A DNA stretch of 64,000 nucleotides, from NCBI GenBank assembly GCA_029448655.1, contig JACCLO010000006.1:806001-870000 (forward strand). The letters run 5' to 3'. The position numbers were made by a program, and so were the translations under genes. This document shows positions 22,169-36,587 of this stretch, one piece after another; position 1 is the stretch's first letter, and each line of letters opens with the position of its first letter. The stretch is from Wolfiporia cocos (Eukaryota > Basidiomycota > Agaricomycetes > Polyporales > Phaeolaceae). Below the pieces are notes generated by a model that ran no database searches, was not told where the DNA came from, and worked only from the letters and a program-made list of their open reading frames with translations.

Positions 22169-22445
22169 GCATGTTAGGGCCAGAACAGCAATGTATCACG
22201 TCTCATGTACAATAGTAGATTAGCAGTCGTTCAAACCCAGCTGGTTGTACTATGGTTACGCGGACCAGTCATTCAACGCCCGACCGTTCTGGTGATCGAT
22301 GTCAGAAGGCAGCAAGAAATCAATGCGCTTATAGTTTTAACAATCATTACCAACGAAGACTAGACCGGTGCACTCAATCGCCCCGATGTCCTCTAATCTC
22401 CGGATCGACGTACTTCATTCGCCCCCTCCCTATTTGACAGCCGGC

Positions 22446-23787
22446 TCAACAAGATATCCGCATCTGAGACGTTGAAAACGCACCCTTGAACCGCACCCCA
22501 TTCGTCGTCTGCGTGTCTGCGCGCTCCTGCTCTAGCCTCCTCTTCAGCCGCTCCAATTCGCGCTTCTTCGCCGCCTCGAACCGCTCCTTCTCTTCGCGCT
22601 CAAGCCGCGCGTCGTACTGCTCCTCCGTCTCCTCTTCGGGATCAACGTCCTTCTTCGGTGCCGGTGACAGCGAGCTCGCCCTGTCTCGCTTCGATTTCGA
22701 CTTGGACTTGCGCTCCGACTTGCTCCTATGCTTCGACTTCTTGTGCTTGTGTCTCCGCTCGCCCTCTGAGTCGGATCCGTCAGGGCCGGCGTCGCGCTCC
22801 TCCCGGCTTTCGGAGCGACGGTGGCGGCGCTTCTTGTGCCTGCCGCCGCCATCGCTCTCGCCATCGACGTCCGATGCGGACTGCGCCCGGGGTTTGGCTA
22901 TTTGATCATCCGTCCCGTCGCGTAAGCCCAAGTGATCGTGTCGAGCCGGGTATGACGACGTACCCTGAGGCTCTTGGGACGGCGCCTTGGCGCGGAGGAC
23001 GAGCTCGCCGCAGTTGGCGATCGTGATCGGCACGCGGGGGCGGTCCTTCTCGTCGACGGGCACGTCCGCGATTTTGTCGATCACCTCGGCGTAGCCGCGG
23101 AGGACACGGCCGAACACGACGTGTTTGCCTGCGGTGGATGAGCGAAATGGGCCGGGAGGTCCGACGAGAGCTGGCGTACCGTTGAGATGCGGGCAGTCCC
23201 GCAAGGTAATGAAGAACTGTGAGCCGTTGGTGTCGGGTCCCTTGTTGGCCATACATAGCAGCCTAGAGCATGTGAGGATGCCAGCGAAAATACAGCGTGG
23301 TAGAGAGACACACCCTTCAGAGTCGAGAGGACGCGAGAGGTCCTCGTCTGCGAACGTCCCGCCATATATCGACTCGCCTCCCGTTCCGTTGCGCTTCGTA
23401 AAGTCTGCGCAGGCACGGCGCGTCAGCCCGCAATCGCGCACAGATCGCGAGAGGCGCACCCCCGCCCTGGATCATGAACCCGTTGATCAAGCGGTGGACG
23501 ATGCTGTTCTTGTAGTACAGCGGCCGCTCCGAGAGCGGCGAGAGCCCCTTCTCGCCGGTGCACAGCGCGCGGAAGCTGCGGGAGGCGTGAGCGTGGCGCG
23601 CGCGAGACGGGGCGGACGCGCATGTGCACCCACTTTTCGCATGTCTTGGGTGCGCTGTCCGAGAAGAGCTCGAAGACGACCCTGGGGGAGGATTAGGCTG
23701 TGGCTGAGCGATGAGGGGGGAGGTGGTGCACCTTCCGGCGGGGGCGTTGTCGATGGAAAAGTCGAAGAATACGCGCGGGCGCACCAT
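22446..23787 (-). CDS. Cyclophilin-type peptidyl-prolyl isomerase with RS/Lys-rich tail
   Basis: Nuclear-type PPIase of the PPIG/NKTR kind, acting on proline bonds of splicing or transcription factors. The start [19 protein letters not shown] leads into the cyclophilin fold: [52 protein letters not shown], the active-site stretch [35 protein letters not shown], and IANCGEL. It carries F, Q and H catalytic-pocket residues of active cyclophilins. The tail is Arg/Ser/Lys-rich ([36 protein letters not shown]) with a charged coiled coil, ending RISC at TGA 22448-22446. At least four introns are needed in the N-terminal half (23.1-23.75 kb). It is divergent from the Ras-like gene. Confidence 0.9.
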
Positions 23788-24342
23788 GGCGACTGGCGGG
23801 TGCGTCGATTCGTTTGGGTGTAGTGCTTACCGGTGAAATAGGGAGCTGGCAGCGGAGAACGGCGATCAGAAACAGGGTACAAAATAGCCGTGGATTACAC
23901 AAAGCATGGTGTCAAACCACCATCCTCATAACACTGCAGGCTACTTACGAGGTGTTCCACCGTGCAACCCGAGGTGCTCTGTCGAGAAGCGAGTCCCTGC
24001 CGAGAAGTATCTGTCGCACAGCACGGCTACTACGCACAAGTGAGTAGCCGGACGCTCGTGCGCTGCGGTGGCGGGACCGATGCTGGCGCTCGGGCTCACA
24101 AAAACATTACAACTCGCTCCTCTTTCGCCAACAACTTCTGCAGCGAGCGTAGCGCTGTTCGCTCCGCATCATGAACAACGGGCCCGGTGAAATGGGATGA
24201 GCGCCTCGGCGCTGGCACGCGGAGTGGCACGCGTCTATGGCCCATCTGTCCTCCTCCTCATTCACCCGCCAGACGTCTTCTATGCCGTCCATATAAGCCT
24301 CTCTTCCTTTGTGGCGTGCTCTCGCTTGCCCTCGTCCTCCAT
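23788..24342. promoter_or_regulatory. Divergent intergenic region, cyclophilin / Ras-like GTPase
   Basis: About 555 bp. A TATA-like ATATAAG lies at 24291-24297, some 46 bp before the GTPase start codon, inside a pyrimidine-rich stretch. Nothing coding was recognised. Confidence 0.4.
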
Positions 24343-25305
24343 ATGGCCCCCCTCAGAAAGTACCATGCAGTCGTCCTCGGCGGTGCGTACAGCCCACCGT
24401 CCTCCGCAGCAGCCGCTCACCCTCCCCAGCGGGCGGCGTCGGCAAGTCTGCCCTCACCATCCGCTTCGGCCGCAACGAGTTCATCGAGCAGTACAACCCC
24501 ACCATCGAAGGTCCGTGCAGTGCCTCGTGCCCGCCCCTTCGCTCACGCGAGCGCCACAGAGGAGTACCGCTGCGACCTCATCGTCGACGGAGAGCGGTGC
24601 ATCGTACGTGCATCTCCATCTGTGCCCGCCCTGCGCCCGCATCGCTGCTCACACCCGTGCGCACGCAGCTAGAGATCCTCGACACCCCCGGAACCGAGCA
24701 GTTTACGGCTCTCAACGAGCGCTATCTCCAGGTACGCGCCGCTAGCGTATCTGATATCCGAGCGAGACGGCTCATTCGCACGCCGTCGGGCACAGCAAGG
24801 AGCTGGCTTCCTGCTTGTGTTCAGGTGGGTTATATTGCCTCTCACATGGCGCCCCGATGACATGCTCACCGTGATGGCCGCCCGCTATAGCCTCATTGAC
24901 GAGAATAGCTTGCGAGACATCGACAGCATCAGACAGCAGATATTTCAGGTCAAGGGCGCAGATATGGTGAGCGACCTATCGAGCGCTCTCTGCCGGCGGG
25001 CTGAAGCTGGGCATCTGCCAGGACATCCCCATTGTTGTCGTCGGAACCAAGTTGGACTTGGTACGTAATGACGCCAGGGGGAGGATCATGCGCTCACGCC
25101 AGCGTGGTCGCAGAACACCGAGCGTGAAGTATCGCGGGCCAGAATCCAGGAGCTCGCCAAGCAATGGAATTTGCCCTTTTACGAAACATCGGCGAAGCGC
25201 AACTGGCATGTCTCAGAGGTGTTCGAGGACCTCGTGCGGCAGATGCGCAAGTCCTACCCGCGCGATGAGCACGGCCGGAAAAAGGACCCGTGCATACTCA
25301 TGTGA
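24343..25305 (+). CDS. RSR1: Ras-family small GTPase, Rap1/Rsr1(Bud1)-like
   Basis: Membrane-anchored molecular switch; the Rsr1 group positions polarity and budding through Cdc42. The hand-spliced product is about 187 residues: MAPLRKYHAVVLGAGGVGKS (P-loop), effector region EQYNPTIEEEYR, switch II ILDTPGTEQFTALNERYLQ, GTKLDL in place of the usual NKxD, TSAK box in FYETSAKRNWHV, then EVFEDLVRQMRKSYP and the farnesylation CAAX box CILM before TGA 25303-25305. Introns start at 24383-24429 and continue through seven exons, all GT-AG. Oddities are proline at the Ras Ala59 position, Asn at Asp33, and TKLD in place of NKxD, a form more usual in Rho proteins. The SAK-downstream block is the strongest Rsr1 match; a divergent Ras paralogue is the alternative. 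Confidence 0.85.
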
Positions 25306-25829
25306 ATACGAACGTGCAGCACGCTCGACGCCCGCGCTTCGCGGCTTCACGGTCGCATCTCCGTGGATCTCTCGCATGCTGTCCCGTCCGTGGCGCTTCT
25401 CGACTCAGTTGTATGTGGATATGCTTTCTCGCTCGCTCGTTCACTCTGGAGGCCGGATGGATACCCCGTCTGCTCAGTGCTGCTCGCCCATGCTGTGCTA
25501 CATTCTCTGAGCTCGTTACTGGCCGCAGTTTCCTAATGTTCCATGTGCTACTAGTATATCGGATAGAAAATGTATGATACCCGCCGCTGTCGTTCGCAAT
25601 CACCTATCTAGATCCAACCGATGGGAAATTCAGGACAGCGCCAGGGTGATTGCTAATTCCATCACATGAAAACGACCGGTCCCAACAGTAGATATACAGC
25701 TACTCAAGATAAATTACAACAGATGTGAACGCTAGTGCTATGCATGCCTGATCTACCATCGAGGTATCCGGGGTCTCATGCTGCGCCGCACTGCTCCGGC
25801 GCTGCAAGGTGCACGGAGTCCGCACGGGG
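25306..25829. other. Intergenic region between RSR1 and DBP2
   Basis: About 520 bp of 3' flank of the GTPase gene and upstream DNA of DBP2. No ORF with a recognisable product was found. Confidence 0.4.
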
Positions 25830-25942
25830 TATATAAGCAACCCTATACGCTGGCTTCATTTTTCACTCCCCATTCTCCCTGCGCGCTCTCCGATCGTTCT
25901 GCATCTCTATCTTCCAACCCTTTTAACACGAGCACAGCAAGA
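25830..25942 (+). promoter_or_regulatory. DBP2 core promoter: TATA box and pyrimidine-rich leader
   Basis: TATATAAG at 25830-25837 lies about 110 bp before the DBP2 start codon, followed by a C/T-rich stretch (25856-25920) like the leaders of strongly expressed fungal genes. The start context is GCAAGAATGG. This is the clearest TATA element seen in the window. Confidence 0.6.
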
Positions 25943-28518
<2,576 letters not shown>

Positions 28519-29615
28519 ACCGCCCCTGGCCTTTGATGATCGATGATGTCCTGCTAGACATGAGCGCTTGAGCTTTATGACCTCGGCGTCCTTCTCGTCG
28601 CATTAATTTACGGGGACTTGATAGAACCTGCTACTGGCCGCCGCCGTCGGTTGTAATGCATCCGTAGATGTTTTTGTACTGTGAGAGAGACCGCGTGCCG
28701 GCGTAATTATAGTATGTTGACGACGAGCGAAGGTGGACTGCTATATGCCGCGAAGTGCATTGATTAGTCCCCTTGACTCCCATCTCCGTGCGTGGACAAA
28801 GCGAGGAGTTGATTCCGTACATGCATTCCTCCGTAGGGCCGCAAATATGATCTACGAGACGGAACAATTTGAAAGCCACATCTCCTGCTACCTTTGTACC
28901 CGCGTTTATCGCGGAACGTGATACACAACACGGCCTTTATTCGAGTAAGTACATGTGCAACATTCAACAATGAAGTTGTTAAACGGACTAAACGCTACAA
29001 AAACACAGTAGACCATGCTCAGAAACTAGAAACATAACGAATGGGACTGCTCTACACGCACGGCAGCCATGTTTTGCTCGAGTGAAGCTGAGCGAGCCGA
29101 TAGCCACGTTTTTCAGAGAGCAGGCACAGTTTGCCGTCACATACGATAGCACCAGGGCTTGCCTGATAAAAGCGAACACAGTCGACCATCGTAGGTGATC
29201 AGTCGGTCAGCGCAGAGACAGGTGGCTCATCGATGTTTCATCTTGAGACTGTTCTGCCGACTGATTTGACGGCTGAGAAGGCACATTTGGTTTAAATGCA
29301 AGCGTCGACTGGGGATGGGTCGATAGAGCATAATGCATTAGCTCATGGGTCGACTGAAGTTCTCTTGGCTTTGCGTCGCAGACGCGCTCGGGCCGCCCTT
29401 GATAGCGAACGTAGCGCGGGCTGCTGGTACCTGTAATCGAGCCTTATGTCAAGATGTCTACATGTGAACACGAGTTGCACAAACGTTGCGCCTTTTGCCA
29501 TCAAGTGCGGAAGTTGTTTTCGACATAGTGTCACCCTCATGATCGCCACTTTGCGCTGTTTCAAACTGCCACAGCCCATGTCAGGTCACAGCGCAGCCGA
29601 TGCCGAGTGCTTCAC
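28519..29615. other. Convergent intergenic region, DBP2 / Alba gene
   Basis: About 1.1 kb between convergent stops. Only short frames below 100 codons, without splice-supported extension or domain similarity. The 3' UTRs of both genes lie here. Confidence 0.4.
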
Positions 29616-30170
29616 TCACTGTCGCTTTCCCTGCATGGCTTGTATGATCTCTTTCTGCCTTCGCTCTTCTGCGTCTTTCTGTGCGTCATCCGCATCATCC
29701 ACTTCCAATTCACCAATCTCGTTATATTGATGCAATCCGGAGAGTCGGCCCTCCAGAGTCAGCACAGAGTCCAACGTCTTGAGATATTCACGCTTGATGA
29801 TCTCCACCACTGAGATGAGACGCGGGATGGTATTAGTGCTTGGGTGCATCCGTGGCTTGTTTTCCGGGGCGGGGATCGCCTGCGGGGTCTGGTGTGGCGG
29901 CGAGGCCGAGGCCACCGCCCTGTCTTTGTCCTTGGCGGCGGGTAGCGTGTGTAGAGTCAAGGACTTTTCTGGGTTTTTCTGTACTATTCACGTCAGTGTC
30001 AAACCGCCCGCTGTTCGAGTACGGCAACAAACCTGGAAGAAGTCCAGAGCGAAAGTAACATACGCGTTGATTTGCCCGTGGCTGGCGATGCGCATTTCGT
30101 GGGCATCGCTCGATTCCGCTGCCTCGTCTTCCGCGTTTGCCTTTCGGCCTCGGGAAGACAGGGTGGACAT
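29616..30170 (-). CDS. Alba-domain nucleic-acid-binding protein
   Basis: Small protein of the Alba superfamily, which includes RNase P/MRP subunits Rpp20/Rpp25 and archaeal chromatin proteins. It starts MSTLSSRGRKANAEDEAAES, then HEMRIASHGQINAYVTFALD (first Alba strand-helix with the SxGQI motif), an intron at about 29987-30033, LTLHTLPA, a Pro/Ala-rich insertion, and TIPRLISVVEIIKREYLKTL (second Alba helix). It finishes with an acidic, Gln-rich C-terminus (MQGKRQ, TGA 29618-29616). The insertion between the two halves of the fold is long. Whether it belongs to RNase P/MRP or to cytoplasmic Alba proteins cannot be decided from the sequence. Confidence 0.75.
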
Positions 30171-30511
30171 GACGGTGGCAGAGGAGAGCGAACACGCGCG
30201 GTGGCTGAATGCGACGCGTGTCCAAATAGGGATGATAATGTCCACGTTAGGACTTAGATCGCAAATTGGCGCAATTCCCGACAGTTTACCGCGCCGGCAT
30301 TTGTTGCAGTCGACTACATCGCGCCTGTTGCGCTAGACGTCGAGAAACACCCCTCCCTCGCCGCCCTCGCCTCCCACTGATCGCATACACTGCATAGCGC
30401 AGCCGCTTGATCACAGACGGCGTCGGCAGCCTCCCAGCTGGCTCAGTTCGTGGCCAAAGACCTCGTCATTCGATCACCGGCTTCAGTTGCTAAAAAGGTG
30501 GAACGCCTGCG
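30171..30511. promoter_or_regulatory. Divergent intergenic region, Alba gene / DDT-PHD gene
   Basis: About 340 bp between divergent start codons, presumed shared promoter. No clear TATA element. Confidence 0.4.
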
Positions 30512-32164
30512 ATGGCCCGACGCACTTTAACTCCCGCGACTCCTGCGCCGCCCGCTGCGCCGAATGTTTTCCCCAAAGACCTCGCTCAGCTCGCCCGCAC
30601 CGACCCCGAATGGGCTGCCAACATCCAGCTGCTCAGGCGACAGTGGAAGTGGGCTGTGTTCAGCCAGTTCTTCTTCACCTTCGCGCCACTGTTCGCTATG
30701 AATGATGTCACGCTCATCGTGAGTCGCGTCGGCCACTGTTCATGAGCGCGTAGCACGCCTGCTCTCGGCGCTCTGTGACCTGACATTCACTAATTGCTCG
30801 CGTACAGGACGTCGAGGACGATCTTGCGCGCGAGACGTCCATCTTCTTACCGCGCATTGTACAGAGGCTGCTGTATACCCTGACCCAGGACAGGAAGCTA
30901 TCGTGCGTCATCACCGTGTTTTGTGCGCACATTGCTCATCTTGCCACACGACAGCGCGGACAACTGGCAATCCGTCTTGCGCAGGCAATACCTACGCCGC
31001 AATCCACAGGCGAATCCTCTTGGCCCTGAGCCAAAGCAGTCGCCTTCTAGAGAGCCTTCACTTCCCGCACAAAGTGACGCTAGGGGAAGCAGCATCGCCG
31101 AGCTTACGGACTCAGCTACACCTGGTGAGACGCGCGATGAAGCTATTGACGGACCAGACAAATCGCAAATTTCCTCTGAGAAGCCTGACGAAGACGATGA
31201 AGCAGACAGGCCTCCCAAGCCCGAGCCTGTCGAACAAGAGGATGTCAAGAAGGAAGCTACCGCTGAACTTATTGAAGAGGAGGAGGAGGAGGAAGAGGAA
31301 AGCAAGGACTGGCTTGACCTTCCAATGCTTACCAAGCTCGATTCCCTGCACCTTCTCACCGAGTGGCAGTTCCATAATCATCAACGAGTGCGGCAACTTA
31401 TGAAGGACGACAACGACGACGCGAGTTGGGTACGTTTTCGGTCACATTGTGCTAATTCTGATTTCTGATCACCCTCATCGACAGCGCATCGAGCCGATAG
31501 GTTATGACGCGAAAACAAATGCGTACTGGCTCATCGGTGGTATGTCATCCCGACGTGTGCATTTACTAATTCTCACCGCCATTGCAGCGGACCGCCTCTG
31601 GATCCAACGCGTCCCGCCGAAGCCACCTAAAGGGACCAAGCGCAAACGATCCGCGGCAGCCAAGCCTGCCGCCCGCGCATCTTCTAGCAAAGTGGACTAT
31701 GAGTCCGATGCTCCCTCGACGCACAAACGGACGCGTGGGTCTGAACGCGCCACTCGCTCGTCGCGCGTGCAAACCAGGCACTCCGCCGAGCAGCCATCCA
31801 GCGGACGGGGCACGCGGGCGGCAAAGCTGCAGGCGAACAAGAAGCTCGACGTCCAGGCGAAGGAGCTCGCGAAGTACCAGCGGCAGGCGGCCATGCTTGA
31901 CCGCAGCACGCGATCGACACGGCAGACGAGGCAGGCGCACGACCTATCCGCGCGCCGCCCGGTGTTGGGCACGAGGACGAGTGCGCGGTTGCGCGGCGGG
32001 TTGTCGAGGGATGAGAGCGATGACGAGTGGCAGCAGATTCCGGACGGGTGGTTGGCTGATCCTGCTGCCAACGCGACCAGGCACAGTCCCAGGAAGGGCA
32101 AGGGGAAGGGGAGGGAGAAACAGATGCAGGTCGAGGAGGAAGAGGAAGAGGAAGAGAGCCCTGA

Positions 32165-32210
<46 letters not shown>

Positions 32211-32220
32211 AATGCAGATT

Positions 32221-32296
<76 letters not shown>

Positions 32297-34471
32297 TGCG
32301 GACGCAGATGCAGACGCGGAGGGCGAACCGGAGGAGCAGACCGTGGAGATGAAAACCGGTCTCGAGAGCGACGACAATGCTAGTTCGCTCACAGAGCTGT
32401 CAGATATCGAAAGGGAGGATGAGCTCAGCGAGCCCCCTGCACCGCCACCCGTCGAAGCATCTGGCACGCGACAGTCCAGGTCGAGGAAACGGCCAGAACC
32501 GCCGGCGGAAAAGGAGGCACCTGCCGATGACACGCCGGTCAAAATTAAGAGGAAGGAACCGGAGACTGTCGAGGAGACCGCAGCGGAAGAAGCTCCACGG
32601 ATACCCGAAGACTTTATTGAATGGGAAGCGGTAGGTATCCTGGCGGTATTACACTTGGGAAAGTTGTCCTGATATTTCTTTTCCAGATCTGTGTTACGTT
32701 GGAAGAATGGGAGCATATAGCGGAGCGATTCGAAAATGCGACACACTATCTGGAGAAGGCATTGTACAAAATGCTCACACAGCACATTGTACCTGTCGTT
32801 ACCGCGGAGCTCAGGGCAAGTTTGATCTGGGACATAGTTAGCAACGTAGTAATTATCTTACGCCCGAATTTGTATAGGAAGCCGAGCGGAAACGCAAGAT
32901 CGAAGACGCGATCGTACACCGCAAGCGCTCGTCGCGAATCGCGATGAAGGAGAGCGAAAAAGAAGAAGCGCGGATCGCCGCCAAGAAGAAGGCCGAGGAG
33001 GAGGAGAAGCTCTCCCGTACGAAGCGCATGGAGGCGCGCGCGAGGAAAGAAGAGGCCGAACGGGAGAAGAGGGAACAGGCGCGCGAGCAGCGCAGGCTCG
33101 AGCGTGAGGAGCGCGAACAGCGCGCGCGCGCGAAGCAAGAACGCGCTGAGCGACGGTGCGGCGACAACCCTGATTCTCCAAACAGAGCTGATCTTCTGCT
33201 GTCATCAGTGCGCGGGGCGAGGATGACCGAGGGTCGACATCGACGCCTGTCGCTCCTGGGACCTACTCGACCGAGTCGATACAATTGAGTAATGTGACAA
33301 CACCCAATTGGATGCTCGATTGCGAGATCTGTCATCGGAGCGGGTTCAATCTGGTGAGCTGTCCGCTTTCGTATCACAGCTCGCCAATAACCATACTGCA
33401 GGATGACGGCCAGCCCATGGTATCTTGTGGGACGTGTAACAAGTGGCAGCATATTCAGTGCCATGATGACAATGACCGCCGGCTGGGAAGACCACAGAGA
33501 AATTGGAAATCTGGCCAATTTTACTGTTACAATTGCCGCTCGCGGACGTTGAACGGAAGGTCTCCAGGTGTCGTTAGTATGCAACGGTATCCCTCCACGG
33601 CTGTTCAGCCATATCGTTCGGTGTCACATACCCCTACCCTCGAGTCGGCGATGTCGATGCAGAAGACGCCGTCTGGGTCCTATACCCGCCCTATATACCC
33701 ACAGCCCACATCCGACATGCGCTTTCCTCCGTCGCTCCCGCTGCAGAACGGACACGAGTCGTTCGCACGATCAACGACAGCGCCAACGCAGACCGCTTAC
33801 CCACGAACACAGAACGGCCTCACGATTTCCCACTATCAGCCACAGCAGCGTGCCTTCAGCACAGTGCGCTCGTCGCAGGCGCAGCTTTCTCTTGGCGCGC
33901 TCCCCCAACCAACAGCATGGTCGAACGGCTACAACGCCACTGACGGCATGAATGGCCGGACACCGCAGTCGTTGCAGTTCATGAATCAACAATTCCCTCC
34001 TGTCGGCGGGTCATCTTTCCCCAGCAACAGGATGTCTCCGTATCAGGTGAATACGCTACACGCATGAAGACGCACGTACAGCTGACACTTCCTCTGAAGA
34101 ACACGCCTCCCATCCCACAGCACCAGCCGTACAGAATGAGCCAGGAACCGTCAACACCCGCCGCAAATGGCTGGAACGCTGGCGGAAACGGCTACTTCCC
34201 GAGCACGACCGACAACGCGGTGCGCTCTGCCGCGGAGTCGCTTGCATTCCTGCAGGGAGGCTCTAATAGCCAGCATGGTCAGCACAGTGGCTGGAACGCA
34301 AACCACTCCCCGACCGGCAACCACCAAGCGCATCAGCAGCTGCCTCAGGGCAGCGTGAACGGCGACCTGCATCTCGGCCATAACTTTAACCTGCAACAAA
34401 TGCAGCAGCCGCGGCAGGACCAGTTCCCACTCGGTGGGGGTAGCAACACAGGGTTCCAGTTTCCCTCATGA
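30512..34471 (+). CDS. DDT- and PHD-finger chromatin protein (RSF1/ISWI-partner-like)
   Basis: Large nuclear protein probably acting with an ISWI-type remodeller. It starts MARRTLTPATPAPPAAPNVF and has a DDT/WHIM-like helical region (QWKWAVFSQFFFTFAPLFAM, VEDDLARETSIFLPRIVQRL, LDLPMLTKLDSLHLLTEWQF, then RIEPIGYDAKTNAYWLIG). A Lys/Arg/Ser region with many SR and RTRGS-type motifs and an Asp-Ala dipeptide repeat come next. Then come an acidic stretch, a long charged coiled coil (AKKKAEEEEKLSRTKRMEAR) and a C4HC3 PHD finger (CEICHRSGF, MVSCGTCNKWQHIQC, FYCYNC). The tail is Gln/Ser/Pro-rich, ending GFQFPS, TGA 34469-34471. The IGYDAKTNAYWLI motif is typical of the WHIM region of RSF1/Itc1-type proteins. 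Several GT-AG introns join in phase. Confidence 0.8.
32163..32319 (+). repeat. Hexanucleotide GCAGAC repeat encoding (Asp-Ala)n
   Basis: About 157 bp of near-perfect 6-bp units coding alternating Asp-Ala inside the DDT-PHD gene, with single Asn and Ser substitutions and a few GCAGAT units. It lies between a Glu run and an acidic linker. Such an in-frame hexamer repeat can change length without breaking the frame. Confidence 0.95.
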
Positions 34472-35526
34472 GGGCATGCTGTCATAACCAAGTCTCGACG
34501 AATGTCCGAGGGTGGACCGGGCATATGGCGAACAGAAGTGACGCCGTGGTTGCGCTGGATTATTCAACCGATTCATCTTGTGCGTCGTTGTGTTGGTAAT
34601 CTATATTCTTTAATCACTCGCTGTGTTGTAATGTAGTAATCTGGATGAATTTGTTTTAAATAGTAGATCATCGTTAGGCAACCATGGATTTGCACACTTT
34701 TGCCTGCTAGTCTCCTTTTTCATCTCAGAGATACGTCGGCAGATTTCTTATCGCAAAGAAATAAGACGGCGAGGGGAGCGGACACACTCGCTTTACCGAC
34801 CGCTGCGAGGCATCCATCTGATCTAATCACAAATCTCTTATTGGTGTGTATTGGACATTTACAACACATGTAGAACCTTGCCGTACTACACTAGACCTCC
34901 GGTCGCACGAGCTGAGGCCTTTCAATTTCATAACCAACATCGCGTGAGCGCCACACTAGAGAACAGCAAAGGACTCTGGAAATCGACGACAATTTCAACA
35001 GCTAGACCAATACTTACCATGAGTACAGCTTCGCCAAGCTGTGCCGAGATGAGCGACTGTAACTCACCGAGGAAATGTAATGCGGCACTCGAGGATTCTT
35101 CGCGCCCTAGAGTACATCCACATCTAGGTCAATCTCACGACGAACATGCCACCCTCTACCCTTCCGACATATGTGCCGATGCTCGGGATGACTAAGATGC
35201 TCGATTCCAGGGCTTCGTACGCTAGCAGAACCTTGTGCCGAATGGCAGGAGTTTCCCAAGGGCCTGGTTGTACATGGATATTATTGGACTAGGCGCCCTA
35301 GCCACAAAGTAATTGTGGCAGTCTTGCCACAAGTAACATAGACCAGATTCTTACTAACATACCCGTGCAGTGTCTGGCAGAGCTGTAACTGAGAGAGAAA
35401 CATGCAACAAAACAAAAGACCGCAGAACAAAAGAACAAACAATACTAGAATGTCACTCTACGCGAAGTCCGCGGGCTGTGCAGTCCATGACGAACGAATG
35501 TGAAGAGACAGATAAGCTGCGCAGTG
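34472..35526. other. Convergent intergenic region, DDT-PHD gene / Thr-rich gene
   Basis: About 1.05 kb. Short frames only; a 114-codon plus frame at 34851-35195 shows no domain and no splice support. The 3' UTRs of the two convergent genes lie here. Confidence 0.4.
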
Positions 35527-36289
35527 TCAGGCAAGAACGAGCCATGCGCCACCGATAAGTCCAGCGAGAGGGCCGATTCCCATGCATATCATGTTGTCAC
35601 TCAGCTTCCACCGGGACACGCTGTCGCTTAGCGCCGCGGTGCTCGTGCCAACCATGCTCAGCCAGTCACTGTACTGCAAGATGCTACCTGTCGAAGGATA
35701 TATGGGGGTTGTCGTTGGCGCGAACGTCGGCGTGAACGTTCCCAGCAGTACGACGGTTGAGCCTACAACATAGGCATGAATGATAGTTAGCAATACCGGC
35801 AGGTATGAAGCGCTCACCGGCGGCATTCGTCGTAGTGTAGTAGTACGTCGTCATGCCCGCTGCGGTGGGCGCTGGCTGCTCGACGACTTGCGGGGGCGTC
35901 GTCGTCGTCGCCGTCGCCTCCACCGCCTGTGTGGTGGCTGTGGTAGACGTCGTGGAGGTTGTGGAGGTTGTGCTCGGTGTGGTGGAAGTTGTACCCGGTG
36001 TTGTCGTTGTCACCGCACCCGTGATCGTCGAACTGTGGAGAATGAGGCATGAATCGCACGCTGCTTTCGCGCCACTTACAGCGTCTCTGTTGTCGGCAGC
36101 CCCACATTGTTGAGCGTGATGACCTCTACCACCGTTTCGCCCAGACTTGGATTGCGTCGGCTTTTAGCCTGAAGCGCTCCGCAGCCGAGCATGTTAAGCC
36201 ACTCACGTGTTGACGGCCGTCTCCGTTTGAGCATACGCGAAGAGTGCGAGCAGTGCGGCAAGGCAGGCTCTCGCTAGAACGGAGCGCAT
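35527..36289 (-). CDS. Secreted Thr-rich protein, likely GPI-anchored
   Basis: No known catalytic domain. The N-terminus MRSVLARACLAALLALFAYA is a clear signal peptide. Then come GETVVEVITLNNVGLPTTET, a long Thr/Ser mucin-like stretch (TTTTPGTTSTTPSTTSTTS and similar), TYYYTTTNAAG, a Pro/Thr block (TPTFAPTTTP), and a hydrophobic C-terminus (CMGIGPLAGLIGGAWLVLA) ending exactly at TGA 35529-35527, as in GPI-attachment signals. Spliced from four exons by GT-AG introns at about 36170-36210, 36035-36080 and 35766-35817. It probably sits on the plasma membrane or cell wall as an O-mannosylated protein. It is divergent from OLA1 with about 300 bp between starts. Confidence 0.75.
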
Positions 36290-36587
36290 GACGGCGGTAG
36301 GGGGGGACGAACGAAACAGCGCAGAATGCTGAGGACAACTCGCAACGCCGCGCTCAGAGTTCAGGGGCATACCATCATGTGGTCCTGCGAAATTTGGATA
36401 CCAAAAAGGCACGTGCTTTCTTGCTATCCCTCGCCGCCAAAATTTCGAAATGATACATCGATTGGGCGGCCAGCTTGTGCTCGCGCTCTTTGGCCGTCGC
36501 TGCACACCTACTCCACAGCCTTTGAGCTGTAGTTGCCAAAGACCATTCTCCACCACCTTCCCTCTAGCCGCCAAGAAGAAGGGCAGA

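Noticed and set aside
31697..32785. 362-codon minus-strand frame opposite the DDT-PHD gene
   Set aside because: A shadow created by the Asp-Ala repeat and charged codons of the real plus-strand gene; its Ser-Ala repeats have no independent support.
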